Assembly (NCBI GenBank): GCA_964561005.1
Contig: CAZLNO010000022.1
Coordinates: forward strand, 1-39,703
Source of the DNA: CAZLNO01 sp964561005
GTDB lineage: Bacteria; Pseudomonadota; Alphaproteobacteria; Kiloniellales; Rhodovibrionaceae
Length of the DNA stretch: 39,703 nt
Direction: 5' to 3'
Positions 8,402-14,673 of this stretch are shown in pieces (the first letter of the stretch is position 1; the number at the start of each line of letters is the position of its first letter). The position numbers and the translations under genes were made by a program. The notes under the pieces were generated by a model that saw only the letters and a list, made by a program, of their open reading frames with translations, ran no database searches and was not told where the DNA came from.

Positions 8402-9555
8402 CAGGGCTCCAGCAGACGGGTCAGGGCGACCCGGTAAACCTCGGTCAGATTTCGGATGTCCGCAAGAGGCGCGCGCTCGTCCACCTGGTGCGCCGTCGCG
8501 TTGCGCAGGCCCAGCTCGGCCACCGGGCAGACATCCTTGATGAAGCGCGCGTCGGAGGTGCCGCCGCCGGTGCCGAGCACCGCCTTGCGGTCCAGGACCC
8601 GCGCGACCGCCTGGCTCAGCGCGTCGCTGAGCGGACCGGGCGGGCAGAGGAAGGACTCGCCGGAGACCCGCAGGTCCAGTTCGTAATGCTCGACCTCGCG
8701 GGCGACGCGGGCGGCGATCCAGCGCTCGATGCCGGCGCCGTCGTGCTTGTCGTTGAAGCGCACGTTCAGCCGCGCCGTCGCCTTGGCGGGGATGACGTTG
8801 TGCGCCGGGTTGCCGACGTCGACCGAGGTGACTTGCAGGCGCGATGGCTCGAAGTGTTCGCTGCCGTGGTCCAGCGGCTCGTCGATCAGGCGGTGCAGCG
8901 CGCGCGTCAAGCGGTGCAGCGGGTTGTCGGCGTGCTGCGGATAGGCCGTGTGGCCCTGCGTGCCGTATACCGTGAGCGACCCGCTGACGCTGCCGCGCCG
9001 GCCGATCTTGATGGTGTCGCCCAGCGCGCCGCCGCTGCTCGGCTCGCCGACGATGCACATGTCGGGCACCTCGCCGCGCGCCCGCATCCAGTCCAGCAGC
9101 TTGCGCGTGCCGTTGATCGCCGGGCCCTCCTCGTCGCCGGTGACAATCAGGCTGATCGAGCCTGCGATCGCGCCGCCGCGCGCCGCCAGCACCTGCGAGG
9201 CCGCGGCCACGAAGCAGGCGATCCCGCCTTTCATGTCCACCACGCCGCGGCCGATCAGCTCGTCGTCGACGATCTCGCCGGCGAAGGGGTCGACCGACCA
9301 GTCGCCCGGGTCGCCCACCGGCACCACGTCGGTGTGCCCGGCGAAGGCCACGTGCGGCGAGCCGCCGCCGACGCGGGCGTAAAGGTTCTCCACGTCCGGC
9401 GTGCCGGGCTCGGAAAAGGTGACGCGCTCGCAGTGGAAGCCGAGCGGCGTCAGCACCTCCTCCAGCAGGGTGAGCGCGCCGCCCTCCTCCGGCGTGAGGC
9501 TGGGGCAGCGGATCAGGCGCTGCAGCAGCGCGACGGGGTCGAGGGCCTCGCTCAT
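8401..9555 (-). CDS. dapE: succinyl-diaminopimelate desuccinylase
   Basis: 384 residues. It removes succinate from N-succinyl-LL-diaminopimelate in the lysine and peptidoglycan-precursor pathway. Di-zinc M20 peptidase-family marks are present: FAGHTDVVPVGD with the metal histidine, RGVVDMKGGIACFVAA with the bridging aspartate, TGDEEGPAINGT with the catalytic glutamate, IVGEPSS, and the C-terminal GTGGGTSDARFI with NATAHQVDER containing the last metal histidine. The start is the ATG whose bases overlap the dapD stop by 4 bp (ATGA). The gene order dapD-dapE is the usual one. The rest of the pathway is not in the window. Confidence 0.97.
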   Translation of the reverse strand: MSEALDPVALLQRLIRCPSLTPEEGGALTLLEEVLTPLGFHCERVTFSEPGTPDVENLYARVGGGSPHVAFAGHTDVVPVGDPGDWSVDPFAGEIVDDELIGRGVVDMKGGIACFVAAASQVLAARGGAIAGSISLIVTGDEEGPAINGTRKLLDWMRARGEVPDMCIVGEPSSGGALGDTIKIGRRGSVSGSLTVYGTQGHTAYPQHADNPLHRLTRALHRLIDEPLDHGSEHFEPSRLQVTSVDVGNPAHNVIPAKATARLNVRFNDKHDGAGIERWIAARVAREVEHYELDLRVSGESFLCPPGPLSDALSQAVARVLDRKAVLGTGGGTSDARFIKDVCPVAELGLRNATAHQVDERAPLADIRNLTEVYRVALTRLLEP

Positions 9556-10409
9556 GTGCGCAGCAGCTCGTTGATGGAGACCTTCTCGCGGGTGCGCTCG
9601 TCCACCCGCTTGACGATGACGGCGCAGTAGAGGCCGGGGCCGGGGCTGCCGTCGGGCAGCGGCTTGCCCGGCATGGTGCCCGGCACCACCACGGCGTAGG
9701 ACGGCACGCGGCCGCGGTGGACCTCGCCGGTCTCGCGGTCGATGATCCTGGTGGAGGCGCCGAGGTAGACGCCCATCGACAGCACGGCGCCCTCCTCGAC
9801 GATGACGCCCTCGGCCACCTCGCTGCGCGCGCCGATGAAGACGTTGTCCTCGATGATAACGGGGTTGGCCTGCAGCGGCTCCAGCACGCCGCCGATGCCC
9901 GCGCCGCCGGAGATGTGGCAGTTCCGGCCGATCTGCGCGCAGGAGCCGACGGTCGCCCAGGTGTCCACCATGGTCCCGGAATCGACGTAGGCGCCGACGT
10001 TCACGAAGCTGGGCATCAGCACCACGTTGGGCGCGATGTAGGCCGAGCGCCGCACCACGCAGTCCGGCACGGCGCGGAAGCCGGCCTCCTCGAAGTGCTT
10101 GTCCGTCCAGTCGGCGAACTTGGAGGGCACCTTGTCGAACCAGGCCGCCTCGCCGCGCTGCTCGTCGCTGGGGCCGCCCAGGATGGTGTGCGTGGGGTAC
10201 AGGCGGAAGGACAGCAGCACCGCCTTCTTCAGCCACTGGTTCACGCGCCACGCGCCGCCGGCCTTCTCGGCGACGCGATAGCTGCCGTTGTCCAGCCCTT
10301 CCAGCGCCAGCTCCACCGCGTCGCGGACCACGCCGGTGGTCTCCGGCGACACCTCGCCGCGCGCCTCGAAGGCTTCGTCGATGATCCGCTGCAGATCTTC
10401 CGTGTGCAT
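9552..10409 (-). CDS. dapD: 2,3,4,5-tetrahydropyridine-2,6-dicarboxylate N-succinyltransferase
   Basis: 285 residues. It transfers succinyl from succinyl-CoA to tetrahydrodipicolinate, the step before the DapC aminotransferase. The N-terminal helical domain (to about residue 100) is followed by the left-handed beta-helix of hexapeptide repeats: SAYIAPNVVLMPSFVNVGAY, DSGTMVDTWATVGSCAQIG, CHISGGAGIGGVLEP, IIEDNVFIGARSEVAEGVIV. The C-terminal loop VPSYAVVVPGTMPGKP is typical. GGGGGA lies just before the ATG. It starts the dapD-dapE-membrane protein operon; no separate regulatory element was seen upstream. Confidence 0.97.
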   Translation of the reverse strand: MHTEDLQRIIDEAFEARGEVSPETTGVVRDAVELALEGLDNGSYRVAEKAGGAWRVNQWLKKAVLLSFRLYPTHTILGGPSDEQRGEAAWFDKVPSKFADWTDKHFEEAGFRAVPDCVVRRSAYIAPNVVLMPSFVNVGAYVDSGTMVDTWATVGSCAQIGRNCHISGGAGIGGVLEPLQANPVIIEDNVFIGARSEVAEGVIVEEGAVLSMGVYLGASTRIIDRETGEVHRGRVPSYAVVVPGTMPGKPLPDGSPGPGLYCAVIVKRVDERTREKVSINELLRT

Positions 10410-10522
10410 CGTCCCCCGCCATCGCTTCGCCCGCCTGAAAAACGGATCGGACGATGCGTCAGGGCGGGCGGGGCGTCAAGGCTGAGAGGTGGGGATACGC
10501 ACACCTTTTCGGCCACAGACCT

Positions 10523-10902
10523 ACGAGTGCGAGTTCGCACAGGCGATCAAGGCAATTTCGTGGCATTCGCATTTTCTAACTATCGGACTTGACGACATCT
10601 TTTCATAATCCAAAGAAACCAAAAAGAGGAGCACATCCAATGATGTACTATGCCTATGAGAATTGGCGAGCCCATGGACACGTTACCAAGGTCCATCGCC
10701 AAGATTGCGTCTTCTGCAACCATGGCAAAGGACTCGCAGGTGGCACTCGCGGAGATAACGGTACGTGGGTAAAATTAGGAGACCTTCCGACGCCGCATGA
10801 AGCACTTGCGCTCACGAAACGGAAAATTAGGAGTGGTGAGATAAGGTTTTGTCGAACATGCCTTCGCGATGTTTGACATCGCACGTGCGAACTCGCGGTC
10901 GT
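10523..10902. mobile_element. AT-rich cassette bounded by imperfect 25-bp inverted repeats (candidate)
   Basis: The segments 10523-10547 and 10878-10902 are inverted copies of each other. A perfect 12-base core, GCGAGTTCGCAC (10529-10540) against GTGCGAACTCGC (10885-10896), is flanked by matching ACGA/TCGT outside and CGAT/ATCG inside, giving 20 of 25 matches. Between them lies about 330 bp of visibly AT-richer DNA holding one small gene. No transposase and no clear target duplication are seen. It could be a non-autonomous mobile unit or a pair of regulatory palindromes. Confidence 0.5.
10640..10876 (+). CDS. small CxxC-containing protein of unknown function
   Basis: 78 residues starting at the ATG at 10640, chosen because AAGAGGA ends 9 bases upstream; a TTG start at 10589 would add 17 unconserved-looking residues. 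The N-terminus is MMYYAYENWRAHGHVTKVH. Two cysteine pairs, CVFC near residue 22 and CRTC near residue 72, could bind one zinc ion or form a rubredoxin-like knuckle. The middle (NGTWVKLGDLPTPHEALALT) looks like a strand-helix unit. I recall similar YENW-containing small proteins as uncharacterised proteins in varied bacteria, but cannot name a family. GC content is well below that of its neighbours, it has a strong ribosome site, and it is flanked by inverted repeats, all suggesting acquisition by transfer. Confidence 0.65.
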   Translation: MMYYAYENWRAHGHVTKVHRQDCVFCNHGKGLAGGTRGDNGTWVKLGDLPTPHEALALTKRKIRSGEIRFCRTCLRDV

Positions 10903-10922
10903 GGGCACAACGGAAATCTACA

Positions 10923-11228
10923 ATGTCGCGCAGCTTGAAATTCACGGCTTTCGTCGAACGACCGGCGCCAACCCAGGCCGTAGACCCAGGGTCCTCCGCT
11001 TCGCCCGGCGTTGATCTTTGCCTGAAGGGCTGGCGCAAGGGTCTGAACAAGGTCGTGTTGACCAAGACATTCCGTGCCGGCGGCGTTGGCCTGCAAGATG
11101 CCACCCGGCTGACGGGCCGGGTGCTGGAGGGCGAGGAAGTATGCGTTGGCCTTCGCCAGTTCCCGGACATCGAAAGCGCGCGCAGCGAACTCAAGCGGAT
11201 CGGCGTACGAGACGTACGCCTGCCGTAG
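10923..11228 (+). CDS. stand-alone ribosomal L7/L12 C-terminal-domain-like protein
   Basis: 101 residues. The C-terminal part (KGLNKVVLTKTFRAG, then VGLQDATRLTGRVLEGEEVC, then a helix and RKRIGV-type end) follows the pattern of the ribosomal L7/L12 C-terminal domain: N-K-[IV]-x-[VL]-x-K-x-[FV]-R, a G-[LV]-G-L-x-[DE]-A-x-x-L helix, and a second helix before a last strand (DVRLP). The N-terminal 35 residues are unlike L7/L12, which has a dimerisation stalk. It is therefore not the ribosomal protein itself. Stand-alone domains of this type exist in bacteria without a known role. I start at the ATG at 10923. An upstream ATG at 10869 overlaps the previous gene and would add a stretch that looks non-coding. 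Confidence 0.55.
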   Translation: MSRSLKFTAFVERPAPTQAVDPGSSASPGVDLCLKGWRKGLNKVVLTKTFRAGGVGLQDATRLTGRVLEGEEVCVGLRQFPDIESARSELKRIGVRDVRLP

Positions 11229-11313
11229 TCGCCAATCGCTCGGACGCGTCCCAGAGTCCGTCCGGCGCGCGGGGCCATCCCCGAATTCGCTCCGGGAGCG
11301 GTGCCGGTCGGAG

Positions 11314-11928
11314 TCAAGGTCGTCGGGCCCCGCAGTCTCCGCTCAGCAACGCATCCCGCGAGATGTCCCGCCCTTGCCGGAGCGCCTGGTTGACGCACTT
11401 GACGATCCGGCCCTCGACGATGCGCGCGGGCGTCACCTTCGGCGGGTGATGACGGCGCAGCCAGCGCAGGACGCTCGGCCAGTCGTACAGCGGCGAGGCC
11501 GTGCTGGCCGCGATGACCGGCGCCGGCGCCGTGCGCGCATGCACCTGGAACCACTTTCGCACGGCCTCCCGGCTGACGGCGCAGCGGCGGGCGATCTCCG
11601 CCGCGCTCGCGTACTCGTCCGGTTCCACGCGCAGGACCTGGAGGCGGGCGTTCCGCACATCGTGAACGGCCGCCGCGAGGGCATGCAGGAAGTTGCGCGC
11701 CTCCCGGTCGAACTCGATAACCACGACGTTGTTCTGAATGGCCACGGTGGCGTCGTCACAGCCCGCCTCGAACAGCGCGTCGGCGATCGCGTCGATCGCC
11801 TCGCCGCCACGGCCGGCGGGATCGCGGGCGATGACGGTGAACGAGAACGAAGGCCGATCTTCTCTCGGCGGCGAATCAGTCGCCACCGTGGGGACACTTG
11901 GCGCGGATGTTGCGGAGATGTCTGGCAT
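11314..11928 (-). CDS. HTH protein, likely partner of the small upstream HicA-like gene
   Basis: 204 residues if started at the ATG at 11928 (GGAAAG just upstream). A GTG at 11886 would shorten it by 14 residues and reduce the overlap with the upstream stop codon from 53 to 11 bases. Residues about 31-100 form an alpha/beta domain: FSFTVIARDP, then a helix, EAGCDDATVAIQNNVVVIEF, DREARNFLHALAAAV and RVEPDEYA. Then comes a clear helix-turn-helix, AAEIARRCAVSREAVRKWFQ, with an SPLYDWPSVLRWLRRH stretch after it. I recall proteins with this EAGCDDA...FDREA plus HTH layout sitting next to small HicA-like proteins, especially in actinobacteria. An antitoxin-like autorepressor is the favoured reading; no experiment is known to me. 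Confidence 0.7.
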   Translation of the reverse strand: MPDISATSAPSVPTVATDSPPREDRPSFSFTVIARDPAGRGGEAIDAIADALFEAGCDDATVAIQNNVVVIEFDREARNFLHALAAAVHDVRNARLQVLRVEPDEYASAAEIARRCAVSREAVRKWFQVHARTAPAPVIAASTASPLYDWPSVLRWLRRHHPPKVTPARIVEGRIVKCVNQALRQGRDISRDALLSGDCGARRP

Positions 11929-12046
11929 GGCTTTCCGGATTGCGCGGCGTGCTCCAGATCGAGACCACACAGCCGGTGCGGTCATACCGGGGGCATTTCG
12001 CCTTGCCCCAGGCATGCCCCTGGCTGGGTTCGATCCGCCATCCCGC
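11876..12046 (-). CDS. small HicA-like protein, N-terminus lost in the assembly gap
   Basis: No start codon is available because the frame runs into the gap, so only the last 56 residues are visible. They read GWRIEPSQGHAWGKAKCP, then RTGCVVSIWSTPRNPESHAR, then HLRNIRAKCPHGGD and a TGA at 11876. The order (GW strand, conserved histidine, CP turn, VSIW strand, STP turn, HARHLRNI helix) resembles the double-stranded-RNA-binding-like fold of HicA toxins, in which a GSHH histidine is catalytic; here GHA occupies that place. Four residues (C, C, H, C) could also bind zinc. It overlaps the HTH gene and is co-oriented with it. Homology to HicA is a structural guess, while the reading frame itself looks real. 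Confidence 0.6.
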   Translation of the reverse strand, partial: AGWRIEPSQGHAWGKAKCPRYDRTGCVVSIWSTPRNPESHARHLRNIRAKCPHGGD

Positions 12047-12146
12047 NNNNNNNNNNNNNNNNNNNNNNNNNNNNNNNNNNNNNNNNNNNNNNNNNNNNNN
12101 NNNNNNNNNNNNNNNNNNNNNNNNNNNNNNNNNNNNNNNNNNNNNN
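12047..12146. other. assembly gap (100 N)
   Basis: Exactly 100 N. It removes the C-terminus of the HAD gene on its right and the N-terminus of the small HicA-like gene on its left. The true distance between them is unknown, and further small genes could be missing. Confidence 0.97.
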
Positions 12147-12803
12147 CCACCCCGCCAGGTCCTCGGTGCGGTGGTGGATGAAGGGCTCCTCGCCGGTGTG
12201 GCCCAGCCTGGCCCATTCGCTGTCGGTGACGACCCAGACCGTGGTCATGCCCATGGCGGCCGCCGGGGCCAGGTTGCGCGGCATGTCGTCGAAGAACACC
12301 GTGGCGGCGGGGTCCAGCGCGTGGCGGCGGCACAGCGCGTCATAGCTCCGCCGGTCGGGCTTGGGCAGGAAGTCGGCGGCGGCGATGTCGAAGACGGCCT
12401 CGAAGTGCGCCCCGAGGCCCAGGCGGTCGAGGATGCCGACCGCGTGCTTCTCCGAGCCGTTGGTGTAGATCAGCTTGCGCCCCGGCAGCGCCGCGATCGC
12501 CGCGTCCAGCGCGGGGTCCGGCCGTACCGGCGAGAGGTCGATGGCGTGGACGTAGTCCAGATACGCGTCGGGGTGCAGGCCATGCACCTCCATCAGCCCG
12601 CGCAGCGTGGTGCCGTAGTCGCGCAGGTATTGCTTCTGGATTCGCCGCGCCTCGGCCGGATCGCCCAGACCCAGGAATTCGCGCACGAACTCCCCCATCC
12701 GGCGGTCGACCTGGTCGAACAGCCGGCAGGAGGCCGGGTAGAGCGTGTTGTCGAGGTCGAAGAGCCAGACCGGCTCCCTGTCGTGTCGTTCGCTGTGTGC
12801 CAT
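12147..12803 (-). CDS. HAD-family pyrimidine 5'-nucleotidase (C-terminus in gap)
   Basis: 219 residues are visible from the ATG at 12803 to the gap. The HAD motifs are complete: WLFDLDNTLYP (motif I, nucleophile Asp and acid/base Asp), LIYTNGSEKHA (motif II), the lysine in FLPKPDRRSYDAL (motif III) and VFFDDMPRNLAPAAAMGM (motif IV). The DLDNTLYP form and the helical cap with RRIQKQYLRDYGTTLRGLM are typical of the pyrimidine 5'-nucleotidase (SDT1-like) branch, which dephosphorylates UMP, CMP and related nucleotides. The family is usually 220-245 residues, so only a short tail is lost. The frame after the gap (11982-12046) does not continue this protein. Confidence 0.88.
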
Positions 12804-12910
12804 CGCCGCTCAAGATGTGGGCGCGCGGCTGAAATGCCAAGCCTTCATCGGCCCACCCGCGCGACCGCAAGCAGGCGGAGCCGGCGACAGGGGCTTCGCG
12901 GGGCGAAGTT

Positions 12911-12925
12911 TTAAGCGGTCTTTAA
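12911..12925. promoter_or_regulatory. CtrA-type box upstream of the diguanylate cyclase gene
   Basis: TTAA-GCGGTCT-TTAA matches the CtrA full-site pattern TTAA-N7-TTAA exactly. It ends 46 bp before the ATG of the GGDEF gene, in otherwise GC-rich DNA. CtrA is the alphaproteobacterial cell-cycle and motility regulator. Binding is inferred. Confidence 0.6.
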
Positions 12926-12971
12926 CAGGACCTATCCCTCAATATTCGCCTGAGCTGGCGGATTCTCAAGG

Positions 12972-14663
12972 ATGGCGCAGCGTCCCGTGACAGAGCCGAA
13001 CTGGCAGCCTCTCGACCCATCGTACGACACCAGCCTGTTCGCTTCTGGTGGTCCCTTCGCCCGCACCGTCAGCCCGGTGCTTCTGCTCGGCGCCAACGAC
13101 GACGTGCTGGCCGCCAACGAGCCGGGCCAGGAGTTCGCCCGGCTGTTCAATGGCGGCGCGCCGTCGGAGCTTCACACCGGGATCGAGACGGCGCGCAGCG
13201 GCAACACCGCAAAGGTCAATCCGCTTCACGTCAGTCCGGGGCACGGCGACGGTCTGGACAACCGGGCCTTCGACGTGACCCTGTTGCCGTGGCGAAGCGG
13301 GGAGGTCGTGCTGCTGCTGGCCCGCGACATCACCGTCGAGCGCGAGCGCTGGAAGGAGCTGTCCGAGGGTCATCGGCGCTACCGGGTTCTGATCGCCCTG
13401 GCGCCGGACGAGTTCGCCTGGGAGACCGACGCGGAGGGCCGCTTCGTCTTCGTCTCGGCCCAGGGAGGGCTCGGATACGCCGCCCATGACCTGCAGGGCA
13501 TGGCGGCCGAGGAGCTTGCCGAGGACTGGACGACGGCCCGGCACGCCTTTCTGGCCGTCGAGGCCCAGCGCGACCTGGCGACGACCTTGCGCACGGCCGA
13601 CGGCGGCACGGCCCAGGTCTGCCTGCACGCCGTGCCCGTGCGCGACGAGGAGGGCCGCTGGCGCGGCGCGCGCGGGATCTGCCGCGACATCACGCGCGCC
13701 GTCGCCCAGGCCCACGCCCTGGAGCGCGCCCGGCATCGGGAAAAGCTGCTGACCGACATCCTGCGCATCACGCGCGAGAATTCGGCGCCGCAGGCCACGC
13801 TCGACTGCGCGGCCGCCGGCCTGTTGCCGGCGCTGGGGGCGGACGGGGCGGCCGTCTATCGCCTTGCGGAGGACGGCCACGAGCGGCTGGCCAGCGCCGG
13901 GGCGCCGCCCCCCGAGGGAGCCGTTACACGGGTTCTGGAACGGCTGGAGGCGGGCGACCATGCAGTCGAGATCGCGGACACCGACGCCCAGGTAATGGCG
14001 ATGGCGACCACCTCTCGCCGCGCGGTCAACGGCGCTTTCTGCCTGTGGCACCACGACGGCCACGCGGAGCGGCTGGCGGACAACCGCGAGCTGGCCGCCG
14101 AGCTGGCCGCCCAGCTCGGCGGCGCCATCCAACAGATCGTGCGCGAGCGCGAACTCATGCGGATATCGGAGACCGATCCCCTGACCGGGCTGGCCAACCG
14201 CCGGGCGTTTTTCGAGGCGCTGCGGCAGCGCCTGTCATCCCTGCGCCATCCGGGCGCGCTGCTGTACCTGGACCTGGACCACCTGGAAATCGCCAACGAC
14301 CTCCGTGGGCATGCCGACGGCGACCAGATCCTGACCGCCTTCGCGCGCTTGTTGCAGGCGCAGACCCGCCACGACGACATCGCGGCCCGGATCGGCGGCG
14401 ACGAATTCGTCCTTTATCTCGACGACATCATGAAGGAATCCGTCGTGCGCCGCGCCGAGGCCCTGGTGCGCACGGCCGGCGAGGCCCTGTCCGGCGAAAG
14501 CGGCGATCCCGCGCATCCGCTGGGCGTCTCGATCGGCGTGGCGACGACCGATCCCGCCCGGCCGGAAAGCGTGGAGGACCTCCTGGCGCGCGCCGACGCG
14601 GCGATGTACAGGGCCAAGCAGGCCGGCAAGGGCCGCGTCGTGGTCGCCGACCCCCCGGCATAG
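12972..14663 (+). CDS. PAS-GGDEF diguanylate cyclase
   Basis: 563 residues without a membrane segment. Two PAS-like modules (about residues 30-120 and 130-255, each ending in an ARDIT/CRDIT element) are followed by a GAF-like stretch (about 275-400) and a GGDEF domain from about residue 400. The catalytic domain is complete: SETDPLTGLANRRAFFEAL, LYLDLDHLEIANDLRGHADG, and the signature ARIGGDEF. RHDD sits five residues before GGDEF, so the product-inhibition I-site (RxxD) is present. It should make cyclic di-GMP from two GTP under control of the sensor modules, whose ligands are unknown. No EAL domain follows. A perfect CtrA-type box lies upstream. The gene converges on fixI with a 10-bp gap. 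Confidence 0.9.
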   Translation: MAQRPVTEPNWQPLDPSYDTSLFASGGPFARTVSPVLLLGANDDVLAANEPGQEFARLFNGGAPSELHTGIETARSGNTAKVNPLHVSPGHGDGLDNRAFDVTLLPWRSGEVVLLLARDITVERERWKELSEGHRRYRVLIALAPDEFAWETDAEGRFVFVSAQGGLGYAAHDLQGMAAEELAEDWTTARHAFLAVEAQRDLATTLRTADGGTAQVCLHAVPVRDEEGRWRGARGICRDITRAVAQAHALERARHREKLLTDILRITRENSAPQATLDCAAAGLLPALGADGAAVYRLAEDGHERLASAGAPPPEGAVTRVLERLEAGDHAVEIADTDAQVMAMATTSRRAVNGAFCLWHHDGHAERLADNRELAAELAAQLGGAIQQIVRERELMRISETDPLTGLANRRAFFEALRQRLSSLRHPGALLYLDLDHLEIANDLRGHADGDQILTAFARLLQAQTRHDDIAARIGGDEFVLYLDDIMKESVVRRAEALVRTAGEALSGESGDPAHPLGVSIGVATTDPARPESVEDLLARADAAMYRAKQAGKGRVVVADPPA

Positions 14664-14673
14664 CCCGTCCCGA

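Noticed and set aside
9556..10422. Upstream extension of the dapE frame through dapD
   Set aside because: The residues before the dapE ATG are the out-of-frame reading of dapD; DapE starts at the 4-bp overlap with the dapD stop.
11982..12046. Continuation of the HAD nucleotidase frame on the left of the gap
   Set aside because: The 20 residues after the gap in that frame do not fit the family end, and another frame there gives the convincing HicA-like sequence.
11898..12914. A 338-residue plus-strand frame spanning the second run of N
   Set aside because: It crosses the gap and is antisense to the nucleotidase and HicA-like genes.
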